Assembly: GCF_017114915.1 (NCBI RefSeq) | Contig: NZ_JAAUOE010000021.1 | Location: 1-64,000 of the forward strand | Origin: Pseudomonas frederiksbergensis | GTDB lineage: Bacteria > Pseudomonadota > Gammaproteobacteria > Pseudomonadales > Pseudomonadaceae | DNA length: 64,000 nt | Direction: 5' to 3' | Part shown: piece after piece, positions 54,448 through 61,861 of the stretch | How positions within the stretch are numbered: position 1 is the stretch's first letter | How the letters are laid out: each line of letters begins with the position of its first letter | Made by a program: the position numbers and the translations under genes | Notes under the pieces: model-generated | Seen by the model: the letters and a program-made list of their open reading frames with translations, nothing else | What the model was told of the DNA's origin: nothing | Database searches by the model: none

Positions 54448-54476
54448 ACGCTAATCATCATACGATTGGGTGTCAA
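54448..54476 (-). promoter_or_regulatory. FCD regulator promoter with embedded operator
   Basis: On the minus strand TTGACA (54471-54476), 17-bp spacer, TAGCGT (54448-54453). The spacer holds ATCGTATGATGATT (54453-54466), identical in opposite orientation to the site upstream of araF. An operator between -35 and -10 suggests autorepression. Confidence 0.65.
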
Positions 54477-54618
54477 TTGAATTTTCAGGGCGCCTATCAG
54501 TACAGACATGACTGTTCGTCAGAATCATGCCAGAAGCGCTTTGAACCCATCCACTTTGTCAACTACGGTTAGCCCGCAACACATCAGGCAGTCCCACTAA
54601 AATCCGCTATCGCCAGGT

Positions 54619-55497
54619 ATGAACATGGACATGGATGCGTCTACAAAATACCCCATTGTGTTGGTTCACGGTCTTTTCGGCTTCGACAGAATCGCCGGTT
54701 ATCCGTATTTCTTCGAAATCGAGGAAGCCCTGGAGCGCGCGGGTGCCCAGGTGTTTGCCGTGAATATTCCAGCCGTCAACGGCAATGAAGAACGCGGTGA
54801 AAAACTGCTCGAACACGTCGACCGCATCTTGCTGGAAACGGGCGCCGCCAAGGTCAATCTGATTGGCCATAGCCAAGGTCCCCTGGCCGCACGCTATGTA
54901 GCGGCCCTGTACCCGGAAAAGATCGCGTCGGTTACCTCGGTCAGTTGCCCCAATCACGGCTCCGAGATTGCCGACCAACTGCACAAGGCGCTGACACCGG
55001 GAGAATTACCCGAAGCCTTCGTGTTGGCCCTGTTAAGTGCAGTCGGCACCTTCATTTCGTTGATCAGCGGCCACCCGGAAAATGCCGTGGATCCTCAAGC
55101 GGCTTTCGAATCGCTGACCAGCGCAGGCTTGGCCGCCTTCAATCGCAAGTACCCGCAAGGGGTGCCTAAGGTTTGGGGTGGTGAAGGCAACGAAATTGAA
55201 AACGGCGTGTATTACTACTCCTGGAGCGGGATCGTGCAAAACTTTCAGAGTTTGCAGCTCCTCGATCCGACCCATTTGAACTGTAAAGTGCTGTCGAAGT
55301 TGTTTTATAAGGAGAAGGACGCCAACGATGGGCTGGTTGGCCGCTACAGCTCGCACCTGGGTAAAGTGATCCGCTCGGATTACCCCATGGACCATTTCGA
55401 CGCCGTCAATCAGATGGCAGGGATCAACAGCTGGAACGTGAGCCCGGTCATGCTCTACCTTGAACATGCCGCCAGGCTCAGGAGCAAGGGTTTGTAA
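54619..55497 (+). CDS. Triacylglycerol lipase, family I, without signal peptide
   Basis: 292 residues. The oxyanion loop YPIVLVHGLFGFD and the nucleophile S85 in LIGHSQGPLAARYVAA are followed by the catalytic Asp in KDANDGLVG and His in YSSHLGKVI, as in P. fragi and P. aeruginosa lipases. The N-terminus (MNMDMDASTKYP) has no signal peptide and no Lif foldase gene is adjacent, as in the P. fragi-type short lipase. It may be cytoplasmic or exported by an unusual route. A second ATG at 54625 has a better-spaced AGG. Confidence 0.88.
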   Translation: MNMDMDASTKYPIVLVHGLFGFDRIAGYPYFFEIEEALERAGAQVFAVNIPAVNGNEERGEKLLEHVDRILLETGAAKVNLIGHSQGPLAARYVAALYPEKIASVTSVSCPNHGSEIADQLHKALTPGELPEAFVLALLSAVGTFISLISGHPENAVDPQAAFESLTSAGLAAFNRKYPQGVPKVWGGEGNEIENGVYYYSWSGIVQNFQSLQLLDPTHLNCKVLSKLFYKEKDANDGLVGRYSSHLGKVIRSDYPMDHFDAVNQMAGINSWNVSPVMLYLEHAARLRSKGL

Positions 55498-55502
55498 GCC
55501 CC

Positions 55503-55530
55503 AAAAAAAGGCCCGTTGTAATAACGGGCC
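55503..55530. terminator. Bidirectional rho-independent terminator
   Basis: GGCCCGTT/AACGGGCC stem with a 5-nt loop, A-run on the left and T-rich stretch on the right; ends the lipase gene and the convergent DUF1285 gene. Confidence 0.85.
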
Positions 55531-55554
55531 GTTTCGTTTCCAGCGCTCAACCCG

Positions 55555-56115
55555 TTACGGCTCAAGCCCGATCGGGAAAAACTCGCCACCGCTCCAGACA
55601 CCGAGCCAGCTCTGCCCGTCAATCTCACGGCTCACTGCCAGCTCTACCAACTGGTAGAACACATTGCGGTGAATCAGTGCTTCAAGATTGCTGCGCACAT
55701 GTACGTACGGCCCGGGTTCCTGCGTCACCGGGTCGATCACTACGCGAATCGGGTGCTCGGCGCCAGCATCGGCCGTTTCGTCAACGTTGGTGGTAAAGCG
55801 CAAGAGCTGGGCTTCACCTTCGCCTTCGACCTCCACGGCAATCGCCACGAACGGTGCGTCGTCGACCTTGATACCCACCTTTTCGACTGGAGTAATCAGA
55901 AAGTAATCATCGCCGTCACGACGAATGATGGTGGAGAACAGCTTGACCATCGGCTTGCGCCCGATCGGTGTACCCAGGTAATACCAGGTGCCGTCGCGGG
56001 CGATACGCATGTCGATGTCGCCGCAGAAGTCGGGGTTCCACAAGTGGACCGGCGGCAAGCCTTTGGTTTTGGGGATTTGCCCCAACAGGTCGTTGGCTTT
56101 TTGCGGGCCATTCAT
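55555..56115 (-). CDS. DUF1285 domain protein
   Basis: 186 residues, soluble. Typical DUF1285 segments are 'PPVHLWNPDFCGDIDMRIARDGTWYYLGTPIGRKPMVKLFSTII' (in outline) and 'YFLITPVEKVGIKVDDAPFVAI'. It has a split-barrel-like appearance; no function is known. Followed downstream by a terminator and preceded by the DUF4823 lipoprotein gene 16 bp upstream. Confidence 0.88.
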   Translation of the reverse strand: MNGPQKANDLLGQIPKTKGLPPVHLWNPDFCGDIDMRIARDGTWYYLGTPIGRKPMVKLFSTIIRRDGDDYFLITPVEKVGIKVDDAPFVAIAVEVEGEGEAQLLRFTTNVDETADAGAEHPIRVVIDPVTQEPGPYVHVRSNLEALIHRNVFYQLVELAVSREIDGQSWLGVWSGGEFFPIGLEP

Positions 56116-56131
56116 GGCGTTCTCCTTTGAA

Positions 56132-56737
56132 TTACTGGTCGCTGAGCCCCAGCAGGCTACGAGCGTATTGCTCCAGCGGCGGGCCCAGCAGATCTGCTGG
56201 CTTGTTGTCGTGGAACGTCAGTAAACCGCCACGACTCTTGATACGCGCAGTATCGATCAAATACTGGGTGCTGGTCTCGATCAACATGATCTGAATCACG
56301 CCGCTGTCGATCCCCAGGCGATCCACGTGTTCCTGGTCAATCCATTCGTCCGAGTTGCCGATGCGGTCATCGGCCTTGGCAAAACGCGTATAGAGCAGGT
56401 AGTGAGCACCGGCGGCACGGGCTTCACCCATGGCGGCGTCGAGGCCTTCCGGCGCGCGGGCGCGGCGCACCATCGGGAAATATTCGATAAAGCCGTTGAA
56501 GGCTTCTTCGGCCACCACGTTAGGTCGCGGATACGCGCTGCCTGGCGGCGCAAAGGCGCCCTGGGCGATGTAGATGAAGGAGTCCGGCTGAATGCGGAAG
56601 TTGTTCACGCGACGGCTGTCGCTGTGGTCCAGCAGCCCCGCGTCGCTCATGTGGTAGCGAGTCCCTTCGGCCATATCGCTGACATTCATGCAGCCACCGA
56701 GCGCCAAAACGGCCAGCAGCAAAACCAGGCTACGCAT
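56132..56737 (-). CDS. DUF4823 lipoprotein
   Basis: 201 residues with a lipobox LALGGC (Cys16). The remainder fits DUF4823: 'GTRYHMSDAGLLDHSD', 'FIYIAQGAFAPPGSAYPRPNVVAEEAF' and 'GAHYLLYTRFAKADDRIGN'. Probably outer-membrane anchored; role unknown. Likely co-transcribed with the DUF1285 gene. Confidence 0.85.
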   Translation of the reverse strand: MRSLVLLLAVLALGGCMNVSDMAEGTRYHMSDAGLLDHSDSRRVNNFRIQPDSFIYIAQGAFAPPGSAYPRPNVVAEEAFNGFIEYFPMVRRARAPEGLDAAMGEARAAGAHYLLYTRFAKADDRIGNSDEWIDQEHVDRLGIDSGVIQIMLIETSTQYLIDTARIKSRGGLLTFHDNKPADLLGPPLEQYARSLLGLSDQ

Positions 56738-56833
56738 CCTACCCTCCAGAAGCCGGTGACGGAAAACCGGCGAATGGCCGTGGGATGCAGCTTCCGCGCC
56801 AGCTCATGGGCATCGTCGCCTGGCAGAACGCAG

Positions 56834-56898
56834 TCGCGGGCAAGCCACGCTCCCACAGGTTTACGAATATCCTGTGGGAGCGTGGCTTGCCCGCGATG
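56834..56898. repeat. REP-like inverted pair
   Basis: Arms 'tcgcgggcaagccacgctcc' and 'ggagcgtggcttgcccgcga' between moaA and the DUF4823 gene. Confidence 0.85.
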
Positions 56899-56906
56899 AA
56901 GCCGGC

Positions 56907-57875
56907 TCAGCCGCCGATGATTTTCATGATGGTCGCGCCACCGGAGAAGGCCACTTCCTGTTTGTCCCCCAACGCTTTGACCAGCAGTCGCTGCAACGCC
57001 GGCAGCGCCTGGTGACGAGGTTTGTCCAGCAGATCGCCGACATAGTGACGATTGCTCGACGACAGACAGCCATGCAGCCAGCCAGTGGACGATAAGCGTA
57101 GGCGTGAACAGGTGCGACAGAATGGAACGCTTTCGTTAGCGATCACGCCGAAGTGACCCTGCCCCGGAATCTGGTAACGCACCGCCGTGGCATCGACCGG
57201 CGCATCGGCCTGAAGATACTCGTAGCGTTCGCCGATCAGGCTCAGCAACTGCTGCAGGCTGACGAACTGCTGCAGGAAGGCATTGGAGTCGCTGGCCAGG
57301 TGGCCCATGCGCATCAACTCGATGAAGCGCAACTCGTAACCGCGTTCCAGGCAGTAGTCGAGCAACGGCATCACTTGATCGAGGTTCTGCCCGCGCAGCG
57401 GCACCATATTGACCTTGATCTTCATGCCGGCCGCGGCGGCCTGGTCCATGCCATCGAGGACGGTCGCCAGATCACCGCCACGTGCAATGCTGCGAAAAGC
57501 GCTGGCATCCAGGGTATCGAGGGAAACGTTGATGCGTCGAATACCGGCATCCACCAGCAGCGGCAGCTTCTTCGCCAACAACTGGCCATTGGTGGTCAGA
57601 CTGATGTCCGCCAGGCCCATCTGCCCGACGGCGGTCATGAAGGCTTCGAGTTTGGGACTGACCAATGGCTCACCACCGGTAATGCGCAAGCGCTCGATGC
57701 CCGCCGCCTCGATCAGATAGGCCACGCCGCGTGCCATGGCCTCGGCCGACAATTCATCCTGCGCCGCCACCAGCCGCTTGCCGTTAGGCACGCAGTAGGT
57801 ACAAGCGTAGTTACAGGCTGAGGTCAGACTAATCCGCAAATTGCGAAAACGCCTGCCTTGACGGTCAACGATCAT
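56907..57875 (-). CDS. moaA: GTP 3',8-cyclase MoaA
   Basis: 322 residues, radical SAM enzyme of molybdenum cofactor synthesis. The first cluster is C21-x3-C25-x2-C28 (CNYACTYC). The second is in the C-terminal part (PFCRTCSRLRL ... HGCL). The end (IMKIIGG) keeps the double glycine needed for activity. It acts with MoaC. No other moa gene is adjacent. Confidence 0.95.
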   Translation of the reverse strand: MIVDRQGRRFRNLRISLTSACNYACTYCVPNGKRLVAAQDELSAEAMARGVAYLIEAAGIERLRITGGEPLVSPKLEAFMTAVGQMGLADISLTTNGQLLAKKLPLLVDAGIRRINVSLDTLDASAFRSIARGGDLATVLDGMDQAAAAGMKIKVNMVPLRGQNLDQVMPLLDYCLERGYELRFIELMRMGHLASDSNAFLQQFVSLQQLLSLIGERYEYLQADAPVDATAVRYQIPGQGHFGVIANESVPFCRTCSRLRLSSTGWLHGCLSSSNRHYVGDLLDKPRHQALPALQRLLVKALGDKQEVAFSGGATIMKIIGG

Positions 57876-57908
57876 GGATCACTCCGGCGAAAGAAGATTC
57901 GAACACGC

Positions 57909-57934
57909 AAAACTTGACTTACAAATCAAGTTTT
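57909..57934. promoter_or_regulatory. Inverted repeat upstream of moaA
   Basis: AAAACTTGA, 8-nt spacer, TCAAGTTTT; 34 bp upstream of the moaA start. Perfect 9-bp arms; operator or terminator of the TetR transcript. Confidence 0.45.
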
Positions 57935-57969
57935 AGCAAGCCCTATGCCTGAGTATATTCCTGTGGTAC

Positions 57970-57996
57970 TGCGCCATGTAGCTAAATCATGGCGCA
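57970..57996. terminator. Inverted repeat downstream of the TetR gene
   Basis: TGCGCCATG, 9-nt loop, CATGGCGCA; GC-richer hairpin just past the TetR stop but without a T-run, so termination is uncertain. Confidence 0.4.
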
Positions 57997-58014
57997 ATAA
58001 GGCAACTGAATGGT

Positions 58015-58653
58015 TCAGCTGCTCGGCGTGTCGGTATCGCGCTTGCGCTTGTTGCCCATGCGCACGCCGATGTCCATCAGGAACTGGAAGAAACCTTCCT
58101 GATCTTCCAGCACATTGCTCCAGAACGGCGAGTGATACAGCGCCACGGCGCCGTGCACCAGCGCCCAGGCCGCGCAGTAATGGAAGTAAGGCGGCACGTC
58201 TTCGAGCTTGCCTTCGCTGATCCGGCCCTTGATCAACAGGGTCAGGCGTTCGAAGTTCGAGGCGCGGATCTTGTGCAGTTCCTCGACCATCTCCGGCACC
58301 TGGTTGCCCTTGACCACCTTTTCTTCCAGGCGATCGAACAACCGATAGCGTTGCGGATCGCGCATGCGGAATTCGAAGTAGGCCCGGGACAGGGCTTCCT
58401 TGTCCTTATCGACATCGGCGGAATGCAACAACTCGTTCAAATCACGCTCGTAATCGAGCATCAGGCGCAGATAGATCTCCGCCTTGGATTTGAAGTGCTT
58501 GTAGATCGTGCCTTTGCCGATACCTACGGCATCAGCAATCATCTCGACGGTGACACTGTCTTCACCTTGTTCGAGGAACAGCTTGAGCGCGGTATCGAGA
58601 ATTTCTTGCTCGCGGCGACGAAACTCACGGACCTTACGAGGTTCTTTATGCAT
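58015..58653 (-). CDS. TetR/AcrR family transcriptional regulator
   Basis: 212 residues. The helix-turn-helix is at about 14-60 (ILDTALKLFLEQGEDSVTVEMIADAVGIGKGTIYKHFKSK in outline), followed by an all-helical ligand domain. In Pseudomonas a TetR gene in this position upstream of the RgsA sRNA and tatD is conserved as far as I recall. Target and ligand unknown. Confidence 0.87.
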   Translation of the reverse strand: MHKEPRKVREFRRREQEILDTALKLFLEQGEDSVTVEMIADAVGIGKGTIYKHFKSKAEIYLRLMLDYERDLNELLHSADVDKDKEALSRAYFEFRMRDPQRYRLFDRLEEKVVKGNQVPEMVEELHKIRASNFERLTLLIKGRISEGKLEDVPPYFHYCAAWALVHGAVALYHSPFWSNVLEDQEGFFQFLMDIGVRMGNKRKRDTDTPSS

Positions 58654-58858
58654 AAGAAAAGGTCTGTAGGGGTCAAAATTCGAAGCCGCGTATTATGCCT
58701 AACTTGCGCAAAAATGCACGGATCATCCGACCATATATGTGTTTCTTGATGAATTCGCACCACCTTACCGGTCAATGAGAACTCAACCGAAGCGCGCGTA
58801 TTCCAAATTTGTTTAAAAACCCGACCAGTCAAACTGGACTCGGCGCGATACTGATCAA

Positions 58859-58986
58859 TACTTCAACTGTCGGCGAGGCATCTCCCCCAAGTGTCGCGCC
58901 GATGAAGGTACCAAAGGACCGCGTACCTTTGTTTTACTCCTAATGGTCTTAACCCGGATTCACCCCCCAGAACCCGGGTTTTTTTT
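58859..58986 (+). ncRNA. rgsA: Small RNA RgsA (P16)
   Basis: In the 372-bp gap between the TetR gene and tatD. A sigma-S-like -10 (CGATACT, 58846-58852) is followed by about 130 nt with an AAGGTAC/GTACCTTT hairpin (58905-58929) and a strong terminator AACCCGG/CCGGGTT plus eight T (58951-58986), and no matching plus-strand gene. RgsA, a GacA- and RpoS-dependent sRNA, is encoded next to tatD in P. aeruginosa (from memory). The 5' end is estimated from the promoter. The rest of the gap (58654-58845) holds the two divergent promoters. Confidence 0.78.
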
Positions 58987-59025
58987 GCCTGCGATTCAAG
59001 ACGCAGGCTGCGACCCTTTCCAACG

Positions 59026-59817
59026 TTACGCCGATGCCCTGACATGCGCCAACGCAAATAACCGCTTGAAATTCTCGGTGGTCTGCTCGGCAAATCGCTC
59101 ATAGGACTCACCTCGCAACATTGCCAGAAACTCCGCTACCTCGCGCACGTATTGCGGCAGGTTCGGTTTGCCGCGATGGGGGATCGGCGCCAGGTACGGC
59201 GAGTCGGTTTCCACCAGCAACCGGTCGACCGGCACCTTGCTGGCCACATCTCGCAGGGCATCGGCATTGCGAAAAGTGACAATACCGGACAAGGAAATGT
59301 AATACCCCATGTCCAGTGCAGCCTTGGCCATGTCCCAGTCTTCGGTGAAGCAATGCAGCACGCCCGCCTGAGGCAGCGCCGCCTCGCGTAGCAGTTCGAG
59401 GGTGTCGGCCCGGGCGCCACGGGTGTGGATGATGACCGGTTTGCCAGTCTGACTGGCCGCTTGCAGGTGCAGACGGAACGACGCCTGCTGCAACGCTGCC
59501 GCTTCCGGCTCGTAGTGGTAATCCAGGCCGGTTTCACCGATCGCCACCACCCGCGGATGATTGAGCTCGCGCAACAGCCAGTCCAGTGCCGGTGCGGCAC
59601 CCGGCTGTACATCCAGCGGATGCACGCCGACCGAACAATCAACGTCGTCGTAGCGTTCAGCCAGGGCTTTGACGGCGGCGGCGTTCTCGGCGCTGACGCC
59701 GATGCACAGAAAGTGCCCTACTCCCCTCTGGCGGGCCGCATCGAGCGCGGCATCCAGGGAGCCGTCGTGGGCGGTGAGGTCGAGGCGATCAAGATGACAA
59801 TGGGAATCTACAAGCAT
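59026..59817 (-). CDS. tatD: TatD family metal-dependent hydrolase
   Basis: 263 residues, TIM-barrel metalloenzyme. Metal ligands: H-x-H in VDSHCHLDRL (4-8), E in IGETGLDYH (near 95), H in IIHTRGA (near 130), H in LHCFTEDW and D in VETDSPYLAP (near 205). TatD proteins act as 3'-5' DNases/RNases. Downstream of pilZ on the same strand; 14 bp separate them. Confidence 0.92.
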   Translation of the reverse strand: MLVDSHCHLDRLDLTAHDGSLDAALDAARQRGVGHFLCIGVSAENAAAVKALAERYDDVDCSVGVHPLDVQPGAAPALDWLLRELNHPRVVAIGETGLDYHYEPEAAALQQASFRLHLQAASQTGKPVIIHTRGARADTLELLREAALPQAGVLHCFTEDWDMAKAALDMGYYISLSGIVTFRNADALRDVASKVPVDRLLVETDSPYLAPIPHRGKPNLPQYVREVAEFLAMLRGESYERFAEQTTENFKRLFALAHVRASA

Positions 59818-59831
59818 AAAAGGGCTGCAAC

Positions 59832-60188
59832 TTACATCGTATGAGTGGGACGGTCGGACTTCAGGGCTCCGGCCAGATGGGTTTCGATTCGACTGCGAGC
59901 GGTGTCGTCGCCTTCGTTGAATTGCACACCGACTCCAGCGGCGCGGTTGCCCTGGGCACCTTTGGGGGTAATCCAGGTGACCCGGCCGGCGACCGGGATC
60001 TTTTCAGGTTCGTCCATCAGGTGCAGGAGCATGAAGACCTCATCACCCAACTTGTAGCTCTTGTTGGTCGGGATAAACAGGCCGCCGTTCTTGATAAATG
60101 GCATGTAGGCCGCGTAGAGCACGGACCTGTCCTTGATGGTCAAGGACAAAATGCCATTGCGCGGCCCCGGACTGATGGGTTCGTTCAT
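59832..60188 (-). CDS. pilZ: PilZ domain protein, type IV pilus biogenesis
   Basis: 118 residues. It lacks the R-x3-R c-di-GMP motif, as does the original P. aeruginosa PilZ, which works through FimX and PilB rather than by binding c-di-GMP. Typical segments: 'GILSLTIKDRSVLYAAYMPFIKNGGLFI' in outline, and 'AGRVTWITPKGAQGNRAAGVGVQF'. GGAGG precedes the ATG at 60188. Between holB and tatD, the conserved order. Confidence 0.92.
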   Translation of the reverse strand: MNEPISPGPRNGILSLTIKDRSVLYAAYMPFIKNGGLFIPTNKSYKLGDEVFMLLHLMDEPEKIPVAGRVTWITPKGAQGNRAAGVGVQFNEGDDTARSRIETHLAGALKSDRPTHTM

Positions 60189-60230
60189 GCTGACCTCCAC
60201 TGTCTGATGATCAGAGTCTAGGCACGCCAG

Positions 60231-61217
60231 TCACTTCTGGGTAGGCAAGGATACCCACTGCACCAACAGCGCCTCCAGCAACAGCGCCGGATTGAGGTTG
60301 GCCTTGCTCATCACTTTCTGGCGCTGGGCGAGGATCCAGTCCTGGATATTCAAGACTTTATCCTGAGCGGCTTTCTGCGCCAGGTATTGAATCACCTTGC
60401 GCATGTCCGCCAGCCCCAGCCCTGCTTCATCCTGAGTCAACTGATAACGCAGGATCAGGCTCGACCAGTCGCAAAACCAGTCGAACAACAGCAACATGGG
60501 AATGCTTTTCCATTCCTCGGCCAGTTGCGTCGGCGACTGCTGCTGCTTAAGCAACTTCTTCACACCTTCGACCACCAGCGCCCGCTGCTCGCGCACGCCC
60601 TGGACCTGCAATTTGACCGCGGCCAATGGCGAACCGGCGGCGAGGGTCAGCAGTTCAATGCGCTCGTCTTCCGAGCAGTCCGGCAGCGCCTTGGCCAGCC
60701 ACGCCAGGCTCATGGCTTGGCTGGGCAACGGACAGGCCTGCTGTACGCAGCGGCTCTTGATGGTCGGCAGCAGACGGCTGGTCTGGTGGCTGACCAACAG
60801 CAATACGGTGTCGCCGGACGGCTCTTCAAGGCTTTTGAGCAAGGCGTTGGCGGCGTTGATGTTCATCGACTCGACCGGCTCGATCAGCACCACTTTGCGA
60901 CCGCCCAACTGCGCGGTCTGCACCACGAAGCTGACCAGATCACGGACCTGATCGACCTTGATCGCCTTGTCCGCCTCTTCCGGTTCCAGAATGTAGTTAT
61001 CCGGATGACTACCGGCCTTGAGCAGCAGGCAGGATTTGCATTCACCACAGGCGCCCTGGGCGGTCGGCCGCTGGCACAACAAACTGGCCATCAAACGCTC
61101 GGCCAGCGCACGCTTGCCAATCCCAGCCGGGCCATGCAGCAAATAGGCGTGGGCGTGCTGGGCACGGCCGGCCAATTGCTGCCAGAGACTGTCCTGCCAT
61201 GGATAGGCTTCAGCCAC
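60231..61217 (-). CDS. holB: DNA polymerase III subunit delta'
   Basis: 328 residues of the clamp-loader AAA+ family. The site HAYLLHGPAGIGKRALAERL is a modified Walker A, a zinc-binding Cys set (C-x5-C-x2-C-x2-C: CQRPTAQGACGECKSC) follows, and 'SLEEPSGDTVLLLVSHQTSRLLPTIKSR' (in outline) is the sensor region. GTG start overlaps the tmk stop by 8 nt. Confidence 0.94.
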   Translation of the reverse strand: MAEAYPWQDSLWQQLAGRAQHAHAYLLHGPAGIGKRALAERLMASLLCQRPTAQGACGECKSCLLLKAGSHPDNYILEPEEADKAIKVDQVRDLVSFVVQTAQLGGRKVVLIEPVESMNINAANALLKSLEEPSGDTVLLLVSHQTSRLLPTIKSRCVQQACPLPSQAMSLAWLAKALPDCSEDERIELLTLAAGSPLAAVKLQVQGVREQRALVVEGVKKLLKQQQSPTQLAEEWKSIPMLLLFDWFCDWSSLILRYQLTQDEAGLGLADMRKVIQYLAQKAAQDKVLNIQDWILAQRQKVMSKANLNPALLLEALLVQWVSLPTQK

Positions 61218-61842
61218 GGGTCAACTCCAGCAGACGTGGCAGCAAGGCATCCAGAGACTGCTGAACCTGCGCCAGCGGTTGAGCGGCGTCCACCAGCACA
61301 TAACGCGCAGGATCCGCTTTGGCGCACTCGAGGAAGGTGTTGCGCACGGCATCGAAGAACGTGCGGCCTTCGAGCTCGAAACGGTCCAGGCGACCGCGGG
61401 CGCTGGCGCGGGCCAGGCCCACTTCCACCGGCAGATCGAAGATCAGCGTCAAGTCCGGGCGCAGATCACCCTGAACGAACGTTTCGAGGGCCGCGATGCG
61501 CTCCAGCGACAAACCGCGGCCACCGCCCTGATAGGCATAGGTCGAATCGGTGAAGCGGTCGCACAAAACCACCGCGCCACGGGCCAGCGCCGGGCGGATC
61601 ACCTCAGCCAGATGCTGGGCCCGCGCGGCGAACACCAACAGCAGTTCGGTGTCGGGGTTCATGACCTCATCGACCGGTGCCAACAGCACGTCGCGGATCC
61701 GCTCGGCCAAGGGCGTGCCACCCGGTTCCCGGGTCAACACCACCTCGATCCCGGCGGCGCGCAGACGCTCGGCCAGGTATTCGCGATTGGTGCTCTTGCC
61801 GGCGCCTTCCGGGCCTTCCAGGGTAATAAACAAGCCAGTCAC
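61210..61842 (-). CDS. tmk: Thymidylate kinase
   Basis: 210 residues: P-loop LEGPEGAGKSTN (8-19), the DRF/S motif CDRFTDSTYAYQGGGRGL and a short lid. It converts dTMP to dTDP. The GTG start at 61842 is preceded by AAGGA. Order mltG-tmk-holB-pilZ-tatD is the usual one in the genus. Confidence 0.95.
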   Translation of the reverse strand: MTGLFITLEGPEGAGKSTNREYLAERLRAAGIEVVLTREPGGTPLAERIRDVLLAPVDEVMNPDTELLLVFAARAQHLAEVIRPALARGAVVLCDRFTDSTYAYQGGGRGLSLERIAALETFVQGDLRPDLTLIFDLPVEVGLARASARGRLDRFELEGRTFFDAVRNTFLECAKADPARYVLVDAAQPLAQVQQSLDALLPRLLELTRG

Positions 61843-61861
61843 AGGCAGTCCTTAGTCAGAG

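Noticed and set aside
59832..60188. c-di-GMP binding by PilZ
   Set aside because: The R-x3-R motif needed for c-di-GMP is absent, as in the classical type IV pilus PilZ.
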